Shown here: positions 1 to 10,380 of the stretch, in pieces
How positions within the stretch are numbered: the stretch's first letter is position 1
Layout of the letters: each line of letters starts with the position of its first letter
Position numbers and translations under genes: made by a program
Assembly: GCA_014238905.1 (NCBI GenBank)
Contig: JABAAE010000001.1
Coordinates: forward strand, 604,712 to 668,711
Reading direction: 5' to 3'
Length of the DNA stretch: 64,000 nucleotides
Origin: Planctomycetota bacterium
GTDB taxonomy: Bacteria > Planctomycetota > Planctomycetia > Pirellulales > Pirellulaceae
Notes under the pieces: generated by a model
The model's database searches: none
Told to the model about the DNA's origin: nothing
What the model saw: the letters and a program-made list of their open reading frames with translations, nothing else

Positions 1-273
1 CAAACCAATTGGGAGACGGCGGGGGTCATCTCTGGCTAATAACATGATCAGCAGGGGAACCACCATCAGGAGAACTACCGATAAACCGCATCCCTGAATC
101 CCGATTTCCAATGCTCTGCCTTGGTCAGAAAAGCCAGATATTTGAGGGCCAGGCGAGGCGAAATACCAAAAGAATACCTGACAGACCAAGCCAATCAAAA
201 GATAAAGTAAACTTCGGTTTTTCGGCCGAGTTTTTAGATCTGATACGGATGAATATGAACTGGATTTCTTCAA
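1..273 (-). CDS. Partial membrane protein, CPBP-protease-like N-terminus
   Basis: An open minus-strand frame of 91 codons runs off the left edge. It begins at a TTG (position 273) just after an in-frame stop, with a G-rich stretch upstream, so the start is tentative. Two hydrophobic segments are visible: around residues 20-38 (SLLYLLIGLVCQVFFWYF) and 62-78 (SVVLLMVVPLLIMLLA), followed by ARDDPRRLPIGL. A hydrophobic helix followed by an Arg/Asp-rich turn and 'LGLGL'-like text is typical of the N-terminus of CPBP-family (Abi) intramembrane proteases in planctomycetes, but the catalytic helices lie outside the window. It is codirectional with gyrB and downstream of it. The coding reading is fairly secure from the transmembrane pattern; the family is a guess. 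Confidence 0.5.
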   Translation of the reverse strand, partial: MKKSSSYSSVSDLKTRPKNRSLLYLLIGLVCQVFFWYFASPGPQISGFSDQGRALEIGIQGCGLSVVLLMVVPLLIMLLARDDPRRLPIGL

Positions 274-386
274 CGGGCCCCCGCTATTCCAGATGCGACT
301 GTGAAAGCCTCTTCACGGGTTGATTCACCCCGACACCCTTGTTTCGTTTTAGAAACCACTCATTCTCGCTGCGATGTTTAGCTGTA

Positions 387-2900
<2,514 letters not shown>

Positions 2901-2909
2901 TTAGTCGCG

Positions 2910-3329
2910 TTAAAGGCTACCGATTCGAAAACGAATATCCCTAATCCCTTTTCCAATCGAAGTTTCTTTTAGTTTTGCCAATAACTTTGTTTTAATAAAC
3001 GTCAATTCCTGATTCACTACAGCACTCTCTACCAGGACATCCAACCGACCTGCCCTGATTGATGTCGCAAGTGTTCTATTCTTCCATTTGGAATCTAATA
3101 TTGATTCCCACTTTGTTTGTAATTGGTTATTGGTTTCGACCTGGCTATAGCCTTTTCGAGCCAACAACACATTTATCAAATCCCGGGCTTGTTTAGGTCG
3201 TTTTCGATAAACTTGTTTTTTTTTGATTTGTTCGGCGCGAAGTAAAAAATCCTTTTCGGAATAATCCCCTTGTGAATGATCCGTCACTCTATTTTTTTCG
3301 CTCTTGTTCGAATCAAACGACCGACTCAT
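2910..3329 (-). CDS. dciA: DciA-like protein (DUF721), predicted helicase loader
   Basis: Small basic protein of 139 residues. The C-terminal half carries the DUF721 pattern: a WxxIL-like core (KWESILDSKWKNRT), then RLDVLVESAVVNQELTFIKTK and a closing 'IRDIRFRIGSL', as in proteins placed between dnaN or recF and gyrB in many bacteria. DUF721/DciA is the ancestral loader or partner of the replicative helicase DnaB. The first ~45 residues are polar and probably disordered. Its ATG overlaps the dnaN stop by four bases, which implies translational coupling. Position and pattern support the call; no catalytic motif exists to confirm it. Confidence 0.75.
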   Translation of the reverse strand: MSRSFDSNKSEKNRVTDHSQGDYSEKDFLLRAEQIKKKQVYRKRPKQARDLINVLLARKGYSQVETNNQLQTKWESILDSKWKNRTLATSIRAGRLDVLVESAVVNQELTFIKTKLLAKLKETSIGKGIRDIRFRIGSL

Positions 3330-4447
3330 TTTCTGCGGTCTCGCGAAAGTGGCATAATAACGTAACCATATCCGTCATCTGTCGAGCAGATCGCAGCGCC
3401 TTCGCTATTCTCTATTTCCATTTGAAAAGTGGCCTGTGGCTCTAACACTTTAAGAAAATCCGAAAAGTAACGGTGATCCAATGTCAAAACGATTTCTTCA
3501 CCATCAAACGGTATCGGCATTTCCACCCGAGATTCGCCTACGTCTGCTGTGTTTCCAGTCATCACCAAAGACCCTTTTCCAAAAGTAAGGTCAATTCCTC
3601 GACTCTCTTCACTGGTCACAATAGCCGCTTGCCGCACCGCTGAAAAAACCGGTCCCACGTTGAGATTGATAGTGACTGCGCTATCCCGTTTAGGAAAAAC
3701 GTCCCTCCACGGAGGAAACCGGCCTTCTACCAATCTTGAGGAAATGACTCCTTGCGAAAACCTAACCAGCACGTCGTTGGCTTTAGATACAAACTGAACC
3801 GGTTCATCCCTGTCCGGCAAAGCCCGGTCTATCGACTGCATTGATTTGGTTGGCACGATCGTCTTGGATTCATTTTGAGGTGGCGTGCCGACTTTTTTCA
3901 AAGGCCCCTCCATTTTTGCCAATCTTCGACCGTCAGTACCGACGGCCACCAATTGATCATTATCTACTTCCAACAAAATACCCCCCAACGCAAACCTGGC
4001 GCTTTCCGCATCGGTCGCGAATAAAGTCCGGCGGATCATCTGCTTAAGCAAATTAGCTGGAACCTCAAAATACGATTCCTCCTCGAAGTCGATGATATCG
4101 GGGAATTCGTCAGGGTTTTCCGCGGGCAGTCGGAACTTACTATTCTTTCCTTTAACTATTGACCCCGAGTCGTCCGTTTCGATTGAAAGCGTCTCGTCAG
4201 AGGATTCTCGTAATACTGAATTAAACCGCTGCACCGGCAAAATACACTTTCCAGGAGTGTCCACTGAAACACCTGGTACGTTCAACCGAACACCTATTTC
4301 CATATCGGTCGCCAAGAGAGTTGCGGCTGATTCCTCTGCGATGAGTTTCACATTCTGCAGGATAGGTTTGGGGCTTCGCGTTGGCGAAATACTTGCTGCT
4401 GTCTGGAATACGGAGAGAAACTCCTCTCGGTTGATTTCAATTTTCAC
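3326..4447 (-). CDS. dnaN: DNA polymerase III beta subunit (sliding clamp)
   Basis: Processivity clamp of the replicative polymerase, 373 residues, the normal length for the three-domain DnaN fold. It begins MKIEINREEFLSVFQTAASI, contains the conserved central segment FALGGILLEVDNDQLVAVGTDGRRLAKME (about 147-175) and ends in the family's typical PLSRDRRK-type tail. The start is GTG at 4447. It sits directly beyond the putative origin spacer from dnaA and overlaps dciA by four bases, so dnaN-dciA-gyrB is very probably one operon. recF, often found between dnaN and gyrB, is absent here; DciA occupies that slot. Confidence 0.97.
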   Translation of the reverse strand: MKIEINREEFLSVFQTAASISPTRSPKPILQNVKLIAEESAATLLATDMEIGVRLNVPGVSVDTPGKCILPVQRFNSVLRESSDETLSIETDDSGSIVKGKNSKFRLPAENPDEFPDIIDFEEESYFEVPANLLKQMIRRTLFATDAESARFALGGILLEVDNDQLVAVGTDGRRLAKMEGPLKKVGTPPQNESKTIVPTKSMQSIDRALPDRDEPVQFVSKANDVLVRFSQGVISSRLVEGRFPPWRDVFPKRDSAVTINLNVGPVFSAVRQAAIVTSEESRGIDLTFGKGSLVMTGNTADVGESRVEMPIPFDGEEIVLTLDHRYFSDFLKVLEPQATFQMEIENSEGAAICSTDDGYGYVIMPLSRDRRK

Positions 4448-4509
4448 AAGTGTGGTCTTTCTACTATTAGTTATTTAAAGAGTAAAAGTAGTAATGTGTC
4501 GGCAAAAAA

Positions 4510-4518
4510 TGTTGATAA
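4510..4518 (-). promoter_or_regulatory. DnaA-box-like 9-mer
   Basis: TGTTGATAA on the plus strand, that is TTATCAACA on the minus strand; one substitution from the classical TTATCCACA box. It is the box closest to dnaN. Confidence 0.55.
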
Positions 4519-4596
4519 GTGAATTTAATACCATTAAGGCCAGTTAAAACTACAAAAAACGAAGGGGAAAAAATGTCAAATAATTGTCGACGGTAA

Positions 4597-4605
4597 GGTT
4601 GATAA
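4597..4605 (-). promoter_or_regulatory. DnaA-box-like 9-mer (variant)
   Basis: GGTTGATAA, that is TTATCAACC on the minus strand; a weaker variant of the other three boxes, in the same orientation as the first. Confidence 0.45.
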
Positions 4606-4646
4606 GCGTAATAAATGTTGATCAATCAAAGCGTCGTTTTTAAGGC

Positions 4647-4655
4647 TGTTGATAA
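4647..4655 (-). promoter_or_regulatory. DnaA-box-like 9-mer
   Basis: TGTTGATAA, identical to the box at 4510. It forms a convergent pair with the inverted copy that starts 9 bp further on. Confidence 0.55.
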
Positions 4656-4664
4656 GTGGGTGTT

Positions 4665-4673
4665 TTATCAACA
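4665..4673 (+). promoter_or_regulatory. DnaA-box-like 9-mer, inverted
   Basis: TTATCAACA on the plus strand, opposite in orientation to the three other boxes and nearest to the dnaA coding end. Confidence 0.55.
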
Positions 4674-4713
4674 TTCAAAGACAGCCACTAAACAGGTTTT
4701 CAAGGAAGTCCGG

Positions 4714-5979
4714 TCAACGGCGACCTTCCAATTCAATTTGTTTTTCAATTTCTCCTAAACAGTTTTTTAGTTCCAGATCGGTGACAATCTGCAACTTGAA
4801 TCTGCGATGGGCATGCATCACGGTAGTGTGATCACGGTTACCAAAAAACTTCCCAATTTCATCGTATTTAAACCGGTAGTTTTCTCGGGCGATATACACA
4901 GCCACCCCGCGGGCCAAAACGATGGACCGTTTGCGGGACTGGCTTTTCATATCCGAAGATTTAAGTCGTTGATTTTTGGCGACGATCCGGCAAATTAGAG
5001 GAAGGGTGACATTAGCCACCACTTTCTTATTAAATATTTTTTTTAAAGCGGAGAGAGTGACTGGTTTTTGAAGATTGAGGTGAATCCGAAGTTTTGAAAC
5101 CTGCTGTTTCAAAAGCGGAATATTGGGACAGGCGTTTTCAGCTAACCAGAGAGCGGCTTCTCTTTCTATTGTGCCGTTTAATAAGGAAACTTCATTTTCA
5201 ATGAGGATAGTTTTTACGGTGGTTTCCGGATTCTCGACCGGGATACAAAGGCCGCTTAGAAGCCGGCTGTTCACTTGCCCCGGAAACGCATTGAATTCAC
5301 TTGGGTGAATGACGCTGGTAAGAATCACCAGGGGGCACCGATCTAACAGATGAATTAATTCACCATGGACCGATTTTTTTTCGATCAACTCATCAATATT
5401 ATCGAGAATGACGACTTTTGATTTTTTGTAGATTCCGCGGAAATTTTCCAGTTCATCAAGATCAACAGCTTCTATAAAATCACGAAAAAAATCACTTGCG
5501 TTGCGGTGAAAAACACCTTCGCGAGGTGTTTCGCGGGGGGTGAAGGATAGCGGCAATTCTTCTGGGGAACCGGCGTCGATAGATTCTTCTGAAAATGACT
5601 CGCTTAAATCTCTGGCGAACAACTCAGCAATGGCAGACTTGCCACAACCAGAGGGACCGTAGAAAAAAAGGGGGAAAAAGCTTTTGTCCCAGCCAGCTAA
5701 ATTTTCCTGAAGGAGTAATTTGAGCAGTGAGTTTTCCCTGCCAAAGAACAGTCGAGATCGCTTATCCTTGGAGCCGAAGCCAGAATTTTTAGCCTTGGCG
5801 GAAGATTCCAGGGAACCAACACCAGAATTCATTTTTTCATTGTTGGATCCGGTTTCCTTGAGAGTTTCCATTAACTCTGACGGGATCGAATTGGGCAATG
5901 AAAAAATGGATTCGAAAGTCACGAATTTCCCAACGATTTGTAGAATTTTCTGGGCTGAGCGGTTTCCAAATCTTACCAA
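4714..5979 (-). CDS. dnaA: Chromosomal replication initiator DnaA (divergent, short N-terminus)
   Basis: AAA+ initiator that binds DnaA boxes and opens the origin. In the 421-residue reading, Walker A is GPSGCGKS (about 108-115), Walker B is VVILDNIDEL (about 188-197), and VNSRLLSGL around 240 may carry the Arg finger. The C-terminal DNA-binding domain has the signature FGNRDHTTVMHAHRRF (about 379-395). The AAA+ core is divergent, and no recognisable domain I (DnaB/DiaA-binding KH-like) precedes it; the first ~75 residues are low-complexity and polar. The long reading starts at TTG 5979; the first ATG is at 5871, giving 385 residues, and neither start has a convincing Shine-Dalgarno. It lies 22 bp downstream of the cysteine desulfurase gene. 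Confidence 0.93.
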   Translation of the reverse strand: MVRFGNRSAQKILQIVGKFVTFESIFSLPNSIPSELMETLKETGSNNEKMNSGVGSLESSAKAKNSGFGSKDKRSRLFFGRENSLLKLLLQENLAGWDKSFFPLFFYGPSGCGKSAIAELFARDLSESFSEESIDAGSPEELPLSFTPRETPREGVFHRNASDFFRDFIEAVDLDELENFRGIYKKSKVVILDNIDELIEKKSVHGELIHLLDRCPLVILTSVIHPSEFNAFPGQVNSRLLSGLCIPVENPETTVKTILIENEVSLLNGTIEREAALWLAENACPNIPLLKQQVSKLRIHLNLQKPVTLSALKKIFNKKVVANVTLPLICRIVAKNQRLKSSDMKSQSRKRSIVLARGVAVYIARENYRFKYDEIGKFFGNRDHTTVMHAHRRFKLQIVTDLELKNCLGEIEKQIELEGRR

Positions 5980-6001
5980 AATTCCCGGCGTTTTTCGACG
6001 C

Positions 6002-7174
6002 CTAATGGCTGTTTCCGCCTTTTAATTTACCACTCCGCAAATTGGCACAAATTTGAGCGATTCTAGCCGAGGCTTGTTGGATTTCTTCGGTCTTGTTTTG
6101 AATACTGAGTCCAAACCGAATAGCAGAATCAATATTTTCTTTGGGGCAGTTCATGGCAGTCAAAACATGAGAAGCCTGGCTGGATCCACTTGAACAGGCT
6201 GATCCGGTCGAAACAGCTATTTTTTGGGTATCAGCCGCCAGAATGAATTGTTGTCGATCGATGCCTAAAAACGAGAGATTGGTGGTATGTGGCAGGCGAA
6301 ATTGGGTGGACCCATTTACGACAACCTCGGGAATAGCGTTTAACAAACGGTGCTCCAAATCATCTCGAAGAGTGGATAAATGGAGTTGATGATCTTCGAG
6401 CTGACCAATCGCATTCTCGATAGCGGTCGCAAATCCAGTCGCCAGAACCAGGTTTTCGGTACCTGGGCGAATTCCGCCTTGTTGAAAACCGCCAAATAAC
6501 ATCGGAGAAACGGGGATATCTTTTTTAACAAGGAGGGCACCGATTCCCACTGGACCATGGATTTTGTGGGCGGATATGGCCGCCGAGGAGATGCCCGGCA
6601 AAGAAAAATCGAAAAGAATTTTTCCAACCGCCTGTACCGCGTCTACATGAAAGGGCAGATTCAGTCTCTCGCAACCGGCGGCGATTCTTTCAATTGGTTG
6701 GAGCACACCGGTTTCATTATTGCCAGCCATGCAGCCCACCCACCGTGTCTGGGAGTCGGCCAACTCTAAAAGAGACTCCGCATCGACACGACCCAGGTTG
6801 TCCGGATCGATTAACCGAATTTCCACTCCCTGCAAACTCAGCCAATCGTAAGCCGCCAGCAAGCTGGGGTGTTCGATGGATGTGGAAACCAGATTGAATC
6901 CAGCGTTTCGGCTTTCAGGTGGAAAGAAACCAAACAAACCTAGATTGTTGGCCTCAGTACCACCGCTGGTAAAAAGGCATTGATCGTCCACCCTGAGGTT
7001 CAAATGAGTGGCAAGGCTATCCCTGGCGCGCTCCAGAGCTCGTCGAGCTGAGCGACCAAATTCATGCTGACTGGCCGGATTGGCGAACCTTCCTTTTTGG
7101 CATTCCTCCATGGAGCGGATGACGCCATCATCCAACATGGTTGTTGAGTTGTTGTCGAGGAAAATACTGTCCAT
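6002..7174 (-). CDS. Cysteine desulfurase (NifS/IscS family)
   Basis: PLP enzyme that removes sulfur from cysteine for Fe-S cluster or thio-cofactor assembly. Numbering from the chosen ATG (390 residues): N-terminal LDNNSTT (6-12), TSGGTEANN (69-77), the Schiff-base lysine in SAHKIHGP (Lys204), GGIRPGTEN (233-241) and the catalytic loop STGSACSSGSS with Cys327. The frame stays open 43 codons further upstream, but MDSIFLDNN at 7174 matches the usual family start and has AGGA about 9 bases before it. No iscU, iscA or suf gene is adjacent; the neighbour is dnaA, so an IscS, NifS or SufS role cannot be assigned. Confidence 0.92.
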   Translation of the reverse strand: MDSIFLDNNSTTMLDDGVIRSMEECQKGRFANPASQHEFGRSARRALERARDSLATHLNLRVDDQCLFTSGGTEANNLGLFGFFPPESRNAGFNLVSTSIEHPSLLAAYDWLSLQGVEIRLIDPDNLGRVDAESLLELADSQTRWVGCMAGNNETGVLQPIERIAAGCERLNLPFHVDAVQAVGKILFDFSLPGISSAAISAHKIHGPVGIGALLVKKDIPVSPMLFGGFQQGGIRPGTENLVLATGFATAIENAIGQLEDHQLHLSTLRDDLEHRLLNAIPEVVVNGSTQFRLPHTTNLSFLGIDRQQFILAADTQKIAVSTGSACSSGSSQASHVLTAMNCPKENIDSAIRFGLSIQNKTEEIQQASARIAQICANLRSGKLKGGNSH

Positions 7175-7807
7175 CGAATCAGGTCCTAAAATTCCAATTT
7201 GGGAATTTGAAATAAAAGGTCGCTGCAGCCGAAACAGAATCGGCGTTTTCCGGTGGTACCCCCGACCTACAAGGTTTTCCCGCCAATAGTTGCTGGTTTT
7301 CAATCAGGATGCCGACCTATTACCGCTGGAATTATTTATTCTTTTCACAATCTGCAGCGGTATCTGGGAAGCTGATAATATAGCAGTTTTGCGCAAACAA
7401 GCCGGTGGGGGGCGGCTCAGAATCGAGTTATCTGGCCTTCGATGTGCTGACCAACCCAATTTTCCCAAAGTCATGTTGTCGAACTGAATAGGCTTCGACA
7501 TACTCACCGAAGGCGATTGGCAGCTGCCAACGGACCTGTATTACCACCCCCCAACCACCGGTCATGGCCCATGATGTTCCGTTTTGGCGATTCGCAGCAA
7601 ACCAGAGGGCAGCAGCGTGTCTCAGGGAGCGGTCGTCGATTGCAGAGTCCTTCCAAAAACCAACAGCTTCATTCATCGAAAGTCACCGAGAGCCAGAGGG
7701 AATTCAAGAGTAGTTTTTTCCGGCAGACGCCAAACGCTAGAGATGGCACCATCAACCAAAATGGAGACGGTTTTGAAGACGGTATCCATGACTCGCCAAA
7801 AATAAAG
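7175..7807. other. Gene-poor divergent spacer
   Basis: About 630 bp between the divergent cysteine desulfurase and scpB genes. Several short open frames exist on both strands, but none shows domain-like composition or a good ribosome-binding site. The scpB frame is open back to 7517, so part of this stretch could be an N-terminal extension of ScpB. It presumably holds promoters for both directions; I could not pick them out. Confidence 0.4.
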
Positions 7808-8374
7808 ATGCGACGGGTGGAAGCGGTTCTCTTTATCAGCCGCGAACCCTTGAACACCCGTCAAATCGCAAAACTGGCTCATTTGACCGACGGTACCGAG
7901 GCGAGAAGTCTGATTGCACAAATCAACGTCCGCAACCGCGAAGCCGGGCGAGCCTTTAGTGTGGAGAAAATTGCTGGCGGTTATCAATTCTTGACAAAAC
8001 CCCAAGTCGTAAGCTGGGTTCGCCGATTACATGGAGTAACAGAGGAATCTCGGCTCTCAGAACCAGCGATGGAGACTCTTTCGATTATCGGCTACCGACA
8101 ACCGGTGGTTCGAGCCGATGTTGAACAGATCCGGGGGGTTAGCTGTGGAGAGGTCTTGAGACAGCTGATGGAGCGAAAATTTATTAAAATTAGTGGGAGA
8201 AGTGAAGAATTAGGGCGCCCATTTCTGTACACAACAACAAAGTATTTTCTAAAATATTTTGGAATAGATAAACTAGAGGACTTGCCGAAGTCCGATTATT
8301 TCAGGAAAAACACCGATGGAGCGTCGGAGTTCGATTCGCAAGACATACTGAACATTACGGAAGATTACGCTTAA
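7808..8374 (+). CDS. scpB: Segregation and condensation protein B
   Basis: Winged-helix partner of ScpA and SMC in chromosome condensation and segregation. From ATG 7808 the protein is 188 residues, the usual ScpB length. It begins MRRVEAVLFISREPLNTRQI, matching the family's 'EALLFxSxEPL' opening. It also contains the conserved AMETLSIIGYRQPVVRADVEQIRGV and the following EVLRQLMERKFIKISGRSEELGRPFLYTTT. The frame is open to 7517, so up to 97 extra low-complexity residues are possible, but they do not resemble ScpB. No scpA is adjacent. The next gene starts 13 bp downstream, with its Shine-Dalgarno in that gap. Confidence 0.9.
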   Translation: MRRVEAVLFISREPLNTRQIAKLAHLTDGTEARSLIAQINVRNREAGRAFSVEKIAGGYQFLTKPQVVSWVRRLHGVTEESRLSEPAMETLSIIGYRQPVVRADVEQIRGVSCGEVLRQLMERKFIKISGRSEELGRPFLYTTTKYFLKYFGIDKLEDLPKSDYFRKNTDGASEFDSQDILNITEDYA

Positions 8375-8387
8375 GGAGCTTTTCATC

Positions 8388-8951
8388 GTGACCGTTTCCA
8401 CTTTGCAAAAATTCTCTTTTCAGAGGAAAGTTAATTCATCAATGGAGTTCCACGTTTTATCAGCCAGTGATAACTCATCCAATTCGACCATTGAAATGGA
8501 GGAGGATGAAGAATTAAGCGACGACGAAGTAGACTTCGACGAAGACGAGGGGGACGAAGACGAGGGGGACGACGACGAAGATGATGACGAGGGCGACGAA
8601 ATTGACTTCGACGACGATGAAGAAGATGAAGACGAAATTGAATTCGACGACGACGACGACGACGAAGATGATGGAGATGAAATTGAATTCGACGACGACG
8701 ATGATGAAGAAATTGAATTCGAAGACGACGAAGACGACGATGACGACGAAGATGACGCCCAGTGGCAGGAAGTCGATGATGACGATGCGGACGACGACGA
8801 AGCGGACGAAGCGGACGATGCCGATGGCACAGACGCCGACAGCGCAGGCGACGCCGATGACGACGACGATGACGACGACGATGACTGGGATGATGGCGAC
8901 TGGCCTGACGACGACGACGATGATGACGACGAAGATGATGACTGGGATTGA
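8388..8951 (+). CDS. Extremely Asp/Glu-rich acidic protein
   Basis: Predicted 187-residue protein with no recognised family. The first ~36 residues are of ordinary composition (start GTG 8388, with AAGGAG about 8-10 bases upstream, overlapping the scpB end). The rest is almost all Asp and Glu with no Lys or Arg. Hydrophobic residues recur as a pattern: VDF, IDF, IEF, IEF, IEF, each embedded in acidic runs, then W-containing acidic segments to the C-terminus (ends EDDDWD). The strong Shine-Dalgarno and position favour a real gene coupled to scpB. Such proteins can act as DNA mimics, histone-chaperone-like buffers or ion-binding polymers; none of these is shown here. The DNA is a near-triplet GAC/GAT/GAA repeat, so length polymorphism is likely. 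Confidence 0.75.
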   Translation: MTVSTLQKFSFQRKVNSSMEFHVLSASDNSSNSTIEMEEDEELSDDEVDFDEDEGDEDEGDDDEDDDEGDEIDFDDDEEDEDEIEFDDDDDDEDDGDEIEFDDDDDEEIEFEDDEDDDDDEDDAQWQEVDDDDADDDEADEADDADGTDADSAGDADDDDDDDDDDWDDGDWPDDDDDDDDEDDDWD

Positions 8952-9012
8952 TACCCCTCGTCGTTTTCAGAATTAATCAAAAGTCGCTTTCAGAATGAAT
9001 GAAAAGCATTAC

Positions 9013-9672
9013 ATGTGCGGCCGATTTACATTAAAAACCGATCCGGCCGCCATCTCGAACCTGTTTCATGTCGAAATCCCCTCTCAAGAGATTCTTCCGC
9101 GGTACAACATCGCCCCTTCCCAAATGGTTGCTGCTGTTGTGGGAGATAAACACCGGAGTTGGCAGTTTTTTCGGTGGGGCCTGATTCCACGTTGGGCGAA
9201 AGACAAATCGGTGGGCTTTAAACTGATCAATGCTCGGGGCGAAACAGCGGCGCATAAACCTTCATTTCGAGAGGCTTTTCGAGAGCGGCGGTGTCTCGTT
9301 CTAGCGGATGGTTTTTATGAATGGGAGAAAACCGAAAACGGTAAACAGCCCTTCTATTTTTCCATGGCGGATGGCTCAGTCATGGCATTCGCCGGGCTTT
9401 GGGAGCATTGGGGAAAAGAGACAGCAATCGATTCCTGCACCATTCTTACCACCACTGCGAATCAGTTGGTGTCACCCTGTCATGATCGTATGCCGGTGAT
9501 TCTGGATCCAGAGGCCGTTGACGCCTGGCTCTCAGGTGGTTTTAACCAGCCAAAACTTCAAAGCCTACTGGCTCCCTTTTCAGCGGTAGAGATGGTCCGC
9601 CGAAAAGTAAACAAAACGGTCAATAACGCAAGAAACGAAACACCCGAATGTCTTGCTCGGGTTGAACATTGA
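9013..9672 (+). CDS. SRAP-domain abasic-site protein (HMCES/YedK family)
   Basis: Forms a protective thiazolidine crosslink with abasic sites in single-stranded DNA. The start was chosen at ATG 9013 rather than ATG 8995, because the family needs Cys as residue 2 after Met removal: here MCGRFTLK. Other active-site residues are in place: Asn32 in RYNIAPSQ, Glu103 in ADGFYEWE and His157 in SPCHDRMPVIL. It is 219 residues, normal for YedK. It converges on ung, 20 bp away; Ung generates the abasic sites this protein captures, a suggestive pairing. Confidence 0.93.
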   Translation: MCGRFTLKTDPAAISNLFHVEIPSQEILPRYNIAPSQMVAAVVGDKHRSWQFFRWGLIPRWAKDKSVGFKLINARGETAAHKPSFREAFRERRCLVLADGFYEWEKTENGKQPFYFSMADGSVMAFAGLWEHWGKETAIDSCTILTTTANQLVSPCHDRMPVILDPEAVDAWLSGGFNQPKLQSLLAPFSAVEMVRRKVNKTVNNARNETPECLARVEH

Positions 9673-9692
9673 TATTCGTTTTCGCGGTTCGA

Positions 9693-10352
9693 TCAATCTA
9701 ACCGCCAATCAACAGGAACCTGCCCGTTTATCTTCAAGGCGTCGTTCGCGCAGGAAAATGGCTTGCTGCCGAAAAATCCTCGGTGGGCGGAAAGAGGGCT
9801 GGGGTGGGGCGATTTGAGAATGGTGTGTTTTTGTTGATCGATCAAATGTTCTTTGGATTGGGCTGATTTTCCCCACAATAAAAAAACAAGATGGTCTCGG
9901 CCACACCCTAATTTTCGGATGACAGCGTCGGTAAAAATTTCCCAACCCTGATCACGATGAGAGTGAGCTTGGTGGGCACGGACGGTGAGCACGACGTTTA
10001 AAAGGAAAACACCCTGTTTAGCCCAGGCAGTGAGGTTACCGTTGACCGGTGGCTCCAGTTCGAGATCCGATTTCAATTCTTTGAATATATTTCGTAGAGA
10101 TGGCGGGTGTTTCGTCTTGTTCTTGACCGAAAATGCCAACCCATGCGCCTGACCATGATCATGGTAAGGGTCCTGGCCGAGAATAACGACCTTAACCTCT
10201 TTGAACGGCGTGATGGCAAACGCAGTAAAAACTTCACTGGCTTCAGGAAAAACAGACTCTTTGATTCCTTCTTGGGCCAGAAATTTTTGCAGGTCCCTAA
10301 ATGAGTCACTCGCCAGTTCTGCTTTGAGGACCGTTTGCCAACTTAAATCCAT
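9693..10352 (-). CDS. ung: Uracil-DNA glycosylase, family 1
   Basis: Excises uracil from DNA. From ATG 10352 the protein is 219 residues. It contains the water-activating motif GQDPYHDHGQAHG (Asp61), the uracil-binding LLWGKSAQ region, and the DNA-intercalating HPSPLSAHRGFFGSKPFS near the C-terminus. The frame is open 24 codons further upstream, but those codons cover a 15-bp duplication (SGVAISGVA). The true family start MDLSWQTVL has AGGTG about 5-9 bases before it. It is convergent with the SRAP-domain gene. Confidence 0.95.
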   Translation of the reverse strand: MDLSWQTVLKAELASDSFRDLQKFLAQEGIKESVFPEASEVFTAFAITPFKEVKVVILGQDPYHDHGQAHGLAFSVKNKTKHPPSLRNIFKELKSDLELEPPVNGNLTAWAKQGVFLLNVVLTVRAHQAHSHRDQGWEIFTDAVIRKLGCGRDHLVFLLWGKSAQSKEHLIDQQKHTILKSPHPSPLSAHRGFFGSKPFSCANDALKINGQVPVDWRLD

Positions 10353-10380
10353 TGCCACACCTGAAATTGCCACGCCTGAA
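10351..10380. repeat. 15-bp tandem duplication at the ung start
   Basis: ATTGCCACACCTGAA is followed directly by ATTGCCACGCCTGAA (one mismatch). On the minus strand the unit covers the Shine-Dalgarno-like AGGTG and the bases up to the start codon, so the ung initiation region appears duplicated. Confidence 0.85.

Larger units (their letters stand above)
4448..4713. other. Putative chromosomal origin (oriC) in the dnaA-dnaN spacer
   Basis: A 266-bp AT-rich gap between dnaA and dnaN with no ORF of its own. It contains four 9-mers of the form TGTTGATAA/TTATCAACA (one variant GGTTGATAA), which differ from the classical DnaA box TTATCCACA at one or two positions. A further weaker copy, TGTTGATCAA, lies at 4616-4625. 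Three boxes read in one direction and the last is inverted. The dnaA-spacer-dnaN-gyrB arrangement is the classical bacterial origin context. The boxes could also serve dnaA/dnaN autoregulation. GC-skew or marker-frequency data are needed to decide. Confidence 0.7.

Noticed and set aside
7428..7676. 82-codon minus-strand frame between the desulfurase and scpB genes
   Set aside because: No ribosome-binding site, no domain-like pattern and no neighbour logic.
8420..8980. Long minus-strand Ser-rich frame and a +1 Thr/Met-rich frame over the acidic gene
   Set aside because: They are the direct by-product of GAC/GAT/GAA codons read in other frames; no start context supports them.
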